This document shows positions 42,296 through 49,700 of a DNA stretch of 64,000 nt, piece after piece. The stretch spans positions 1,240,001-1,304,000 of the forward strand of contig OY970200.1 of assembly GCA_963708235.1 (NCBI GenBank), written 5' to 3'. Every line of letters begins with the position of its first letter. Position 1 is the first letter of the stretch. Under the pieces are notes generated by a model, which made no database searches, had not been told where the DNA came from, and saw only the letters and a list, made by a program, of their open reading frames with translations. A program made the position numbers and the translations under genes. Source of the DNA: G963708235 sp963708235. Its GTDB lineage: Bacteria; Actinomycetota; Acidimicrobiia; Spongiisociales; UBA5794.

Positions 42296-43104
42296 ACCCC
42301 GTCCCGTTCGACCTGCGGGGCGGCCCCCTGCTGAACCACATGGGTCAGTTCGTGGGCGAGCAGTTCCTGCCCGCCGCGGGTTTCCGGCTTGTAGTCACCG
42401 GACCGGACGAAGACATCGCTGCCGGTGGTGAACGCCCGCGCCTGCAACGTCTGGTTGAGGGCATCCGACTCGGGACCGGTGTGGACCCGCACCGAGGAGA
42501 AATCGGCTCCGATGGCGGCGCCCATCTCGCGCTGCAGGCCGGCATCGAGCGGTCGACCACCGGATCCGGCTCTGGCGATGGCCGCTTCGGTGGCCTGGTC
42601 CAGGCTCCCGCCTTCCGCCCCGATCACCCCGCTGCCGCTCCGCTGGATGCGACTCATCTGGAGCTCTTCCTCTTCCATCTCTGCGCCCTCCTGGCGCTGG
42701 ATGCCGCCGGTCTGGAGACGCAGCATCTGCAGCTCCTCCTCTTCCGGCCCGGAGGTGCGCTGGATGCCGCCGGACTGGAGACGCTTCATCTGCAGCTCCT
42801 CCTCTTCGGGACCGGAGGTGCGCTGGATGCCCCCTGACCGGGTGCGCTGCATCTGGAGGTCGTCGGCCTCGTCGTGACGTTGCACCTTCGAGCCGGCGAT
42901 GGAACGTTGGGCGACCACGGTGCGTGCCACCTGATCGGCTTCCTGTTCGTACCGGTCCCCGGCCGCACCGACCTCGAGCTTGGGCTGGAGGACGCCGCTG
43001 AGCACGCGGTTGGCGACCGGCGCCACCGTCGGCTGCATCCGTGTCGGCACGGTCTCTTCGGTGGGTGCGGCCTGATGGCTCGCTCGCTGTCGATCTCGAC
43101 TCAC
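42292..43104 (-). CDS. DUF4157 zincin-like protein with acidic heptad-like repeats
   Basis: 270 residues from GTG 43104 behind GGAGG. The C-terminal DUF4157 domain (residues ~185-265) has GLQREMGAAIGADFSSVRVHTG, ARAFTTGSDVFVRSGDYKPET and the zinc motif in LLAHELTHVVQQG. The N-terminal half holds three to four copies of a ~21-residue unit (SGGIQRTSGPEEEELQM-type), alternating acidic tracts with IQR/MKR motifs. DUF4157 proteins are among the commonest genes found with eCIS loci; proteolytic processing, maturation or effector roles have been proposed. HExxH is intact, so activity is possible. It lies against the operon direction inside the cluster. Confidence 0.85.
   Translation of the reverse strand: MSRDRQRASHQAAPTEETVPTRMQPTVAPVANRVLSGVLQPKLEVGAAGDRYEQEADQVARTVVAQRSIAGSKVQRHDEADDLQMQRTRSGGIQRTSGPEEEELQMKRLQSGGIQRTSGPEEEELQMLRLQTGGIQRQEGAEMEEEELQMSRIQRSGSGVIGAEGGSLDQATEAAIARAGSGGRPLDAGLQREMGAAIGADFSSVRVHTGPESDALNQTLQARAFTTGSDVFVRSGDYKPETRGGQELLAHELTHVVQQGAAPQVERDGV
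42656..42852 (-). repeat. Imperfect ~63-bp tandem repeats coding the IQR-acid units
   Basis: Within the DUF4157 gene, units of about 63 bp encode SGGIQRTSGPEEEELQM followed by KRLQ or LRLQ. Two copies are nearly identical at the DNA level and one or two flanking copies are degenerate. Confidence 0.7.
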
Positions 43105-43344
43105 CCTTCACCTCCCGGCGGCGTGGCGATGCGCCGATTCGGGTCGCACCGCAGTTCCAACCATAGATCCTGGCGGGCGCCCCGTGGGCGCACTCCGCCG
43201 GCTGTGCCCGAAGGTCTGCCCCCGTGGTCCTCGATCGGCGACGTGGTCTGCCCTTCATGTCCTCACGTCTGCCCCGACGCCCCTGTTTGCGGGGGCCCCG
43301 GCGGGATAGCGTCAGGATGCGGGCCGACCAGCGGGAGGAGAACC

Positions 43345-43677
43345 GTGACACGGGTCCTCATCGGTGAGTTCGGCGCCATCGCCACGCTGGGATTGCGGGA
43401 GCTACTCGAAGAGATATGCGAGATCGTGGGTGAAGGTACACATTGGAGCGACATTGCAGCGCGCGTCCGGGAGACGACCTCGGATGTGGTGGTGGTCGAC
43501 GCCGACACCCGGCTCGGCCTCGCCGGTGCGGCTGCGCTCGCTTCCCGGGTGCCGGGTCTCACGGTCATCGGCTGCTCGCTTCGCGAGCCCACCCTTCACG
43601 TCTTTTCCAGCCGCGGCGCGTCGTACACGACCGAACTCAGCCCATCGAGTCTGCTCGACGCCGTAAACGTGCGTTGA
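43345..43677 (+). CDS. Stand-alone receiver-like protein
   Basis: 110 residues from GTG 43345, four bases after GGGAGGAG. It resembles the receiver halves of the two LuxR regulators in this locus: TRVLIGEFGAIATLGLRELLEE, then VRETTSDVVVVDADTRLGL with an Asp at the phospho-acceptor position, and VPGLTVIGCSLREPTLHVF. There is no output domain. It sits directly ahead of the sheath gene, with its own intergenic region of 240 bases upstream. It might act as a phosphate sink, a partner of the LuxR proteins or a particle-associated sensor; none of these is shown. Confidence 0.65.
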   Translation: MTRVLIGEFGAIATLGLRELLEEICEIVGEGTHWSDIAARVRETTSDVVVVDADTRLGLAGAAALASRVPGLTVIGCSLREPTLHVFSSRGASYTTELSPSSLLDAVNVR

Positions 43678-43696
43678 GCCAGCAAGGAGGAGATGC

Positions 43697-45217
43697 ATGC
43701 CCACCTATCTGACCCCAGGCGTTTACGTCGAAGAGGTCGACCGCGGATCGAAGCCGCTGGCAGCGGTCGGCACCGCCGTCGCCGCCTTCGTCGGCTTCAC
43801 CGCCAAGGCCCCCAGTGACGACCCGGCTGACCCCGAGGGGCTCCGCCCCCGTCTGGTGACCAACTGGAGCCAGTTCGAGAAGCTCTACGGCGGCTTCACG
43901 CCGGGGGCCATGCTCCCGCATGCGGTCTACGGCTACTTCAACAACGGTGGCGGCAATGCCTACATCGTCCGCATCGCCCACCGCGAGCTGCCCAAGGCTG
44001 CCCTGACCGCATCGGCCGGAGACACCCCAGCACTCGACATCGTGGCCAAGACCGGCATGGACAACCTGTCGGTGACCATCTCGGTAGGCGACGACGCACC
44101 CGAGGGCACCTTTGATCTCGACGTCAAGCGGGGCGACGAGACCATCGAGTCGTTCGCAGGGCTCACCCTCGGCACCGCCGCCGATGTCGTCAACGATGCC
44201 TCCCCGAACGTCGCCGTCGCCACCAAGGTCGAGGACGCCACGGTGCTCCCCGAGACCGGCACCTTCGAGCTCAGCCCGTCGACACCGGTGCCGCTCCAGG
44301 TGACCGGCACCGAGTTCGCCGGCGGCGAAGCCGACCGCACCGGGATCAACGGTCTGGTCATCGCCGACGATGTGACCATGGTGGCGGTCCCCGATCTGAT
44401 CACCGCCGCCACGCTGGAGGACGGTTCGATCGACCTCGAGCTGTGGCAGTCGGTGCAGATTGCGCTGATCAACCACTGTGAGAACCAGGCGAACCGGATG
44501 GCGATCCTCGACCCGCCGCCCAACCTCTCACCCCAGCAGGTGCGGGACTGGCGCACGGCGGTGATGTACGACTCCAAGTTCGCCGTGATGTACTACCCGT
44601 GGCTCAAGGTGGCCAACCCGGCGGCGACCAACGGCAACCGGACCATCCATGTCCCGCCGTCCGGTCACCTCGCCGGCATCTGGGCCCGCAACGACGAGAC
44701 CCGTGGTGTGTGGAAGGCTCCGGCCAACGAGGTCGTGGCCGGAGCACTCGACGTCTCGATGCTCATCACCAAGGGAGAGCAGGCGGTGCTCAACCCCATC
44801 GGGGTCAACTGCATCCGTCCGTTCGGTACCCGCGGCATCCGTGTCTGGGGCGCCCGCACCCTGTCGTCGGATCCGAGCTGGAAGTACGTCAACGTCCGGC
44901 GGCTGTTCAACATGATCGAGACCTCGATCATGGACGGCACCCAGTGGGTGGTCTTCGAGCCCAACGATCAGGCGCTGTGGCAGCGTGTCAAGCGCACCAT
45001 CTCGGCGTTCCTGCTCGGTCTGTGGCGTGACGGCGCCCTGTTCGGCGCCACCGCCGACGAGGCGTTCTACGTCAAGTGCGACGCCGAGACCAACCCGCCC
45101 GACTCGATCGACCAGGGTCGGCTCATCACCGAGATCGGGATCTCACCGGTGAAGCCCGCCGAGTTCGTCATCTTCCGTATCAGCCAGTGGACCGGAGGCG
45201 CCGACGCCGCCGAGTAG
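43697..45217 (+). CDS. eCIS contractile sheath protein
   Basis: 506 residues. ATG 43697 follows AAGGAGGAG. The N-terminus YLTPGVYVEEVDRGSKPLAAVGTAVAAFVGF is the hallmark of phage and eCIS sheaths; VTNWSQFEKLYGGF and YFNNGGGNAYIVRI follow. The C-terminal sheath fold has LNPIGVNCIRPFGTRGIRVWGARTL, WKYVNVRRLFNMIETSI and a final PAEFVIFRISQWTGGA. The central ~120 residues form the variable surface domain. The protein stores the energy for contraction. Only one sheath gene is present, whereas PVC and Afp have three. Confidence 0.95.
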   Translation: MPTYLTPGVYVEEVDRGSKPLAAVGTAVAAFVGFTAKAPSDDPADPEGLRPRLVTNWSQFEKLYGGFTPGAMLPHAVYGYFNNGGGNAYIVRIAHRELPKAALTASAGDTPALDIVAKTGMDNLSVTISVGDDAPEGTFDLDVKRGDETIESFAGLTLGTAADVVNDASPNVAVATKVEDATVLPETGTFELSPSTPVPLQVTGTEFAGGEADRTGINGLVIADDVTMVAVPDLITAATLEDGSIDLELWQSVQIALINHCENQANRMAILDPPPNLSPQQVRDWRTAVMYDSKFAVMYYPWLKVANPAATNGNRTIHVPPSGHLAGIWARNDETRGVWKAPANEVVAGALDVSMLITKGEQAVLNPIGVNCIRPFGTRGIRVWGARTLSSDPSWKYVNVRRLFNMIETSIMDGTQWVVFEPNDQALWQRVKRTISAFLLGLWRDGALFGATADEAFYVKCDAETNPPDSIDQGRLITEIGISPVKPAEFVIFRISQWTGGADAAE

Positions 45218-45247
45218 GCGGCGCCGGGCCACCCGGCTCAGAAGGGG

Positions 45248-45282
45248 GGGTTCAGGTGACACCGCAACCGTCACCTGAACCC
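45248..45282 (+). terminator. Intercistronic hairpin between sheath and tube genes
   Basis: A perfect 13-bp stem (45248-45260 with 45270-45282) with a 9-base loop, 30 bases after the sheath stop and 30 bases before the tube start. It may attenuate transcription, protect the 3' end of the sheath mRNA, or both. Confidence 0.72.
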
Positions 45283-45312
45283 TCACACACCTGAACACAG
45301 AAAGGGGGCCGC

Positions 45313-45762
45313 ATGGCTCAGACAGGCACCAGCGAGATGCTTCTGGCGACATTCAACTTTGCGGTTGAAGTCGACAGTGTGACCGTCGCCTTCTTCAAGG
45401 AGGCGTCCGGGCTGACCGAGGAAGTCGAGGTCATCGAGCACCAGGTGGTCAACGCCAAGGGTCAGCAGATCACCCAGAAGATCGCCGGCCATCAGTCGAC
45501 CGGAGAGGTCACGCTCAAGAAGAGCCTCGACGGAAACATGTACCTGTCCGATTGGTTCAAAGAGGTCAAGGACGGCAAGTTCGACAGCTACCGCCGCAAC
45601 GGTTCGATCGTGATGTACGACCCGCAGAACACCGAGGTGGCCCGCTGGAACTTCATCAACGGCTGGCCCAAGTCGTGGAGCTCGTCCGACCTCGACGCCG
45701 GGGCCGATGACATCGCCACCGAGGAGATCGTCATCACCCATGAGGGTCTGGAGCGAGCATGA
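45313..45762 (+). CDS. eCIS inner tube protein (gp19/Hcp-like)
   Basis: 149 residues from ATG 45313 behind AAAGGGGG. It is a phage-tail-tube (T4 gp19) family protein: LLATFNFAVEVDSVTVAFFKEASGLTEEVEVIE at the start, KIAGHQSTGEVTLKKSLDG in the middle, and WNFINGWPKSWSSSDLDAGADDIATEEIVITHEGLE at the end. Hexamers stack to form the rigid tube (Pvc1/Afp1 role). A second, divergent tube protein lies 531 bases downstream. The stop overlaps the next start. Confidence 0.94.
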   Translation: MAQTGTSEMLLATFNFAVEVDSVTVAFFKEASGLTEEVEVIEHQVVNAKGQQITQKIAGHQSTGEVTLKKSLDGNMYLSDWFKEVKDGKFDSYRRNGSIVMYDPQNTEVARWNFINGWPKSWSSSDLDAGADDIATEEIVITHEGLERA

Positions 45763-46130
45763 GCTTGCGCACCGAATACGACTTCACCTTGCCGAAGGGC
45801 TTCGTGGACGGGAGCGGGACGCTGCACAAGAAGGGCACCATGCGGCTGGCGACGGCACGCGACGAGATCGAGCCGCTGCGTGACAAGCGGGTGCTCGACA
45901 ACGAGGCGTATCTCACCGTCATCATCCTGGCCCGGGTGATCACCCAGTTGGGAACCCTCCCGCAGGTGACCACCAAGACCGTCGAGGATCTGTTCGCCGC
46001 CGATCTCGCCTATCTGCAGGATCTGTACGGGATCATCAACTTCGGTGACCCCGAGGTGCTGAAGTCGCTCGACGATGGCGTCCCTTTCGCCGAAGCGAGG
46101 GTCGAGGAGGTGTCGGCCGCAGCGTCCTGA
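45759..46130 (+). CDS. Phage-tail-assembly-like protein of the eCIS cluster
   Basis: 123 residues from ATG 45759 (ATGA overlap with the tube gene). It begins LRTEYDFTLPKGFVDGSGTLHKKGTMRLATARDEIEPLRD and continues YLTVIILARVITQLGTLPQVTTKTVEDLFAADLAYLQDLYG. This resembles short tail-assembly proteins found at this place in many actinobacterial and other eCIS loci, analogous to tail-assembly chaperones of phages. The following small gene overlaps its stop, as with the paired chaperone genes of phages. The role is inferred from position and size. Confidence 0.75.
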   Translation: MSLRTEYDFTLPKGFVDGSGTLHKKGTMRLATARDEIEPLRDKRVLDNEAYLTVIILARVITQLGTLPQVTTKTVEDLFAADLAYLQDLYGIINFGDPEVLKSLDDGVPFAEARVEEVSAAAS

Positions 46131-46300
46131 CCAAACATGTTCCGGACGACCTCTGGTCGGAGGTCGCCTACCTCGGGTACCACCTGCACTGGGATGTGGA
46201 CAAGTTGCTCGACATGGAGCATCGCGACCGTACCCGGATGATGGATGCGGTGGCCAACCTGAATCAGCGCGCATGGGAGGCGGTGAGAAACCTTGCCTGA
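46127..46300 (+). CDS. DUF6760-type small eCIS protein, probable CTG start
   Basis: 57 residues reading LTKHVPDDLWSEVAYLGYHL, then HWDVDKLLDMEHRDRTRMMDA and ending in RNLA. The pattern (W-x-E-V-A-Y-x-x-Y-H-x-H-W then LDMEHRDR) fits the small DUF6760-like proteins that follow the tail-assembly gene in eCIS loci. No ATG, GTG or TTG precedes the conserved part in this frame; the first usable codon is CTG 46127, overlapping the previous stop as CTGA. A fusion by frameshift with the upstream gene is the other possibility. The next gene overlaps its end by 8 bases. Confidence 0.72.
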   Translation: MTKHVPDDLWSEVAYLGYHLHWDVDKLLDMEHRDRTRMMDAVANLNQRAWEAVRNLA

Positions 46301-46766
46301 AGGCAACAGCGGCGGGTATTCGCAGTGGTCGACATCGACACACACTTTCATCCTCGAGGTCGACGGGGTGCAGATCGGCACCTTTCTCGAGGTGAGCGGG
46401 TTGTCGGTGTCGATCGAGCCGGAGCAGATCGTCGAGGGCGGTCAGAACCACTACAGCCACCAGCGACCAAGTCGGATGACGTGGCCCAATCTCACGCTCA
46501 AGCGTGGGGTCACCCAGAGCAACGATCTCTTCACCTGGTTCGCCAAGACCAGCGGAGAGGGATATGAGGGTGCGGGCAACGTGATCGAGATGTTGCCGGC
46601 GGCCATCACGTTGGTCTCCGACAGCGGGAGCCGACTGCGGGAGTGGGTCGTCGATCGTGCCTTCCCCGTGCAGTGGACCGGACCAACCTTCGCCGCCGGT
46701 TCGAGCGAAGTCGCCACCGAGGAACTCGAGATCGCACATCATGGATTCAAGCCCCAGAACCCCTAG
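46293..46766 (+). CDS. Second eCIS tube protein (Pvc5-like tube initiator)
   Basis: 157 residues from TTG 46293, with GGGAGG upstream in the end of the preceding gene. It belongs to the gp19-like tube family: FILEVDGVQIGTFLEVSGLSVSIEPEQIVEGGQ, WPNLTLKRGVTQSNDLFTWF and the C-terminal VQWTGPTFAAGSSEVATEELEIAHHGF. Divergent tube paralogues of this kind form the first ring on the spike (Pvc5/Afp5) and adapt it to the main tube. The gene lies between the tail-assembly pair and the long disordered protein. Confidence 0.88.
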   Translation: MPEGNSGGYSQWSTSTHTFILEVDGVQIGTFLEVSGLSVSIEPEQIVEGGQNHYSHQRPSRMTWPNLTLKRGVTQSNDLFTWFAKTSGEGYEGAGNVIEMLPAAITLVSDSGSRLREWVVDRAFPVQWTGPTFAAGSSEVATEELEIAHHGFKPQNP

Positions 46767-49700
46767 ATCCTGGCAGGACGCACCACCGTTGCGGACCAGC
46801 CGCAAGGTCGCCGAGCATGCGCTGGCGCGCCGCCAGTTCGGCCGGAGCCGTGTGGAGCGCAGCGTGGTGCCGAGCGTGGGGCGAACCGGGCGGCGCCGAC
46901 TCCCGCAGGCACTGGGTGGGACCGCTCCCACCGGTGCCGGTGGGTCCGATGATGCGGAGGTTGGGCCTCCCCGATGGCTCGAGTTCGCCCCGGGGATGTT
47001 GGGGCGAACCTTGGCGGACGAACCGGTGCTTGGAGGCGACGGGGCATCTCCGGATGCGCCTCGCCGGGCAGATCGCAAAGCGGATCGCCACACCCACCGC
47101 AGCCGCCACCGGACGGCGGCGGCGCATCCCGACACCCGTGCGCCGGTCGTGTCCCGTTCGGTACCGGGCGCCTCGGTGCCTGCCGGTCCGGTGCGCCGCC
47201 CCTCGGGGTCAGCACCATCTCGCGCCTCAGCCGGTGAAGCCTCCGCCGGGGCATCAGGGTCCCCTGCGGCCGGTGTGCTCCGATCCGGCGTGGATCCCGG
47301 CCGGCCCGGGCCGACTGCCGGCCCTCCCACCGGTGGATCGCCGGCCGGCCAGCCGTCACGGGACAGGTCGCTGGTCAGCGGAGCCGGTTCGATGGCAGCC
47401 GCCCCCACCGGACGGTTCGCATCGGTGGTCCCGCCTCCGATCCGACAGGTGGCCCCGCCGAGGGCACTCACCACCTCGGTATCGACGGCGTGGCCGGTGG
47501 CGCGGCGTCTCGACACCGGCGAAGGCGCATCGAAACATCCGGCCACCACCGAACGACCGACGACCCTGCGACGATCGGCGGTGCCCGTCCGGCCGACGGC
47601 GACTCCGCCATCGACTTCGGGGCCGTCATCGATGTCTCCGGTCGGCGCCCCGCCGACCGCCCCTTCGTCGCCGGTTCGATCCCTGCCACCGGCACCGGCT
47701 GGTTCGAGCAGCACCGGCACCGGTGGGCGTCCCGGGGTGGCCCGGGAAACGGCCTCCCCGGCCGCCATCCAGCGTTCACCTTCGTCCGGCGGATCTCACT
47801 CCGGCGGAGCCGGCGACCTCGGGGGTGACGGTGGTGCCGGACCTGATCCCATCGGATCGGATCGGGCGCCCGGGGAACTCGGGCGGGGTCTCCTGCCTTC
47901 TCCGTCGGGTACGCCAACCACTGCGGCGGAGATCTCCCTCATGGCGGCGACGGTTGCGGTGCCGTCCCCGTTCGTCCCGGTGCAGCGTCGGGTCGATCAT
48001 TCGGCAGACTCGAATCCCGTGGGACGCACCCAGCGCCAGCCCCGCCGCAATGCTCCCCCCCTGTCACCACGCCCCGGCTTCGCCGGTGTCGAAGTGTCCC
48101 GTTCCCAGACACCCCGTTCCCAAACTCCCCGTTCCCAGACACCCCGGCTCCACACCCCGCGCTCCGAGCCGGCGACTCCCGGGATACCCGGTGCTCCGGG
48201 GTCGGGTGACGGCCCCCTCGGTACCGCGGCTTCCGGCGTGATTCGGCGATTCTCCGACTCGGGGGTGCACACCGGGGGTTCCGGCGGCGGCCCGGCAGAG
48301 CCCTCCGGTGCGAGCGGGCCGACGACCGCACCGACCGCCGCCGGTGTCCCGCACAGCCCGGCGCCACCGGCGATCCCGATCCGGTCGGTGGCCACCGATC
48401 GTTCACCGTCCGCCGGCGGTCGAGACTCCGTCTCCGGTGGTCCGCCCGTGGTCCGCAGGACATCGGACGGGTCCGCACCCGCCGGGTTGCGTTCGCAGCC
48501 CCCGGCCCAGAACCCTACGGCCCAGATCCCTGCGACCCAGGTTGCGGCGGTCCAGATCCCTGCGGCCCAGATCCCTGCGGCCCAGATCCCTGCGGCCCAG
48601 ATCCCTGCGGCCCAGGTTGCGGCGGGCCAGGTTGCGGCGGGCGGGACAAGGGCGGTTCAGCATCCGGCCACCCGGCCACTGGCACTACCCGGTCGACACA
48701 CCCACACATTGGAGCGTTCATTCATCCCGGCACGAAGCTCGGCGCCGTCGGCGACACCTCCTCTGGGTGCTTCGACGCCGACAACCCACAACGTTCCGCC
48801 GGTCGCCGGTTCCGGACCGGGGACGTTGACGATGCGGCCGCCGGCCACGGTGCTGCACACCTCGCCGTTGGGGCATCCCGCCACACCGCCAGGTCGGGGC
48901 GCCGGTCATGTCGGCGCCGGCGTTCAGCGAACGATCGCCGACCCTTCACCTGCCGCCTCCGGCCTCCCCGTGGCGTCCCACCCCGCTCCGCCGGTGACCG
49001 GATTGGTGCGTCGCAGCCCGGCCACCGGCACCTCGAGCACCGCCACGCCGATGACCGCCGGACCATCGGTCGCCGGGTCGGACTCCGCCGGGCGAACCGC
49101 GGGTGGCGACACGCCGAGGACCGTCTCCGCCGGCCCGGTCGCCGTCTCGACGGCCGCCGCGGCCATGGTTCGCCCAACCCTCGTCGTCGCTCCCCGACCC
49201 GCCGGGCCGCCGTCGGTCGGTGCCCGCCGGAGCTTGCTGCCGGGTCCCGTGCCACGGGTCGCCGGTCAGCCCACCGTCGCCCGGCGCAGCCTTGTGGGCG
49301 CCGGAGGAGCGGGAAGTCCCCACCGTGGTGAGCGGCCCCGCCAGATCCGACTCGCCTCGACCGGTGGCCCGTCGACCCTGCGCCGATCTTCGTCGGACAC
49401 CCCGACACCCCTCGGACAGGGGACACCCGTACCGATACCTGCAACGACGCACCGGCGGTCACCGCTGGACGTCGGACAGCGACCGGTCACGATCAGCGGG
49501 GACATCGGCGAGGCGGCGATCCGGCGCACCGGTCTGGCTGATCAGGGTCTGGCTCATCAGAGTCTGGCGCATCAGCATGCACCCACCGACCGCCCCACCC
49601 GTCCGGGGTGGGGACGGCACGATGGCGACCCATCGCCTCCGCCGCATATCGCCGCCCACGGCGTCCCCCGTGTGTCCCGACATCTCGACAGGGATCCTTC

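Noticed and set aside
42340..42837. Plus-strand open frame opposite the DUF4157 gene
   Set aside because: The minus strand has the HELTH zincin motif and a good ribosome-binding site. The plus-strand product only mirrors the repeats.
46643..48241. Alternative frame overlapping the 1,248-residue protein
   Set aside because: Both products are low complexity, but only the chosen frame starts in the operon, runs unbroken for 3.7 kb to the LysM gene with a TGATG junction, and keeps the 15-bp repeats as clean pentapeptides.
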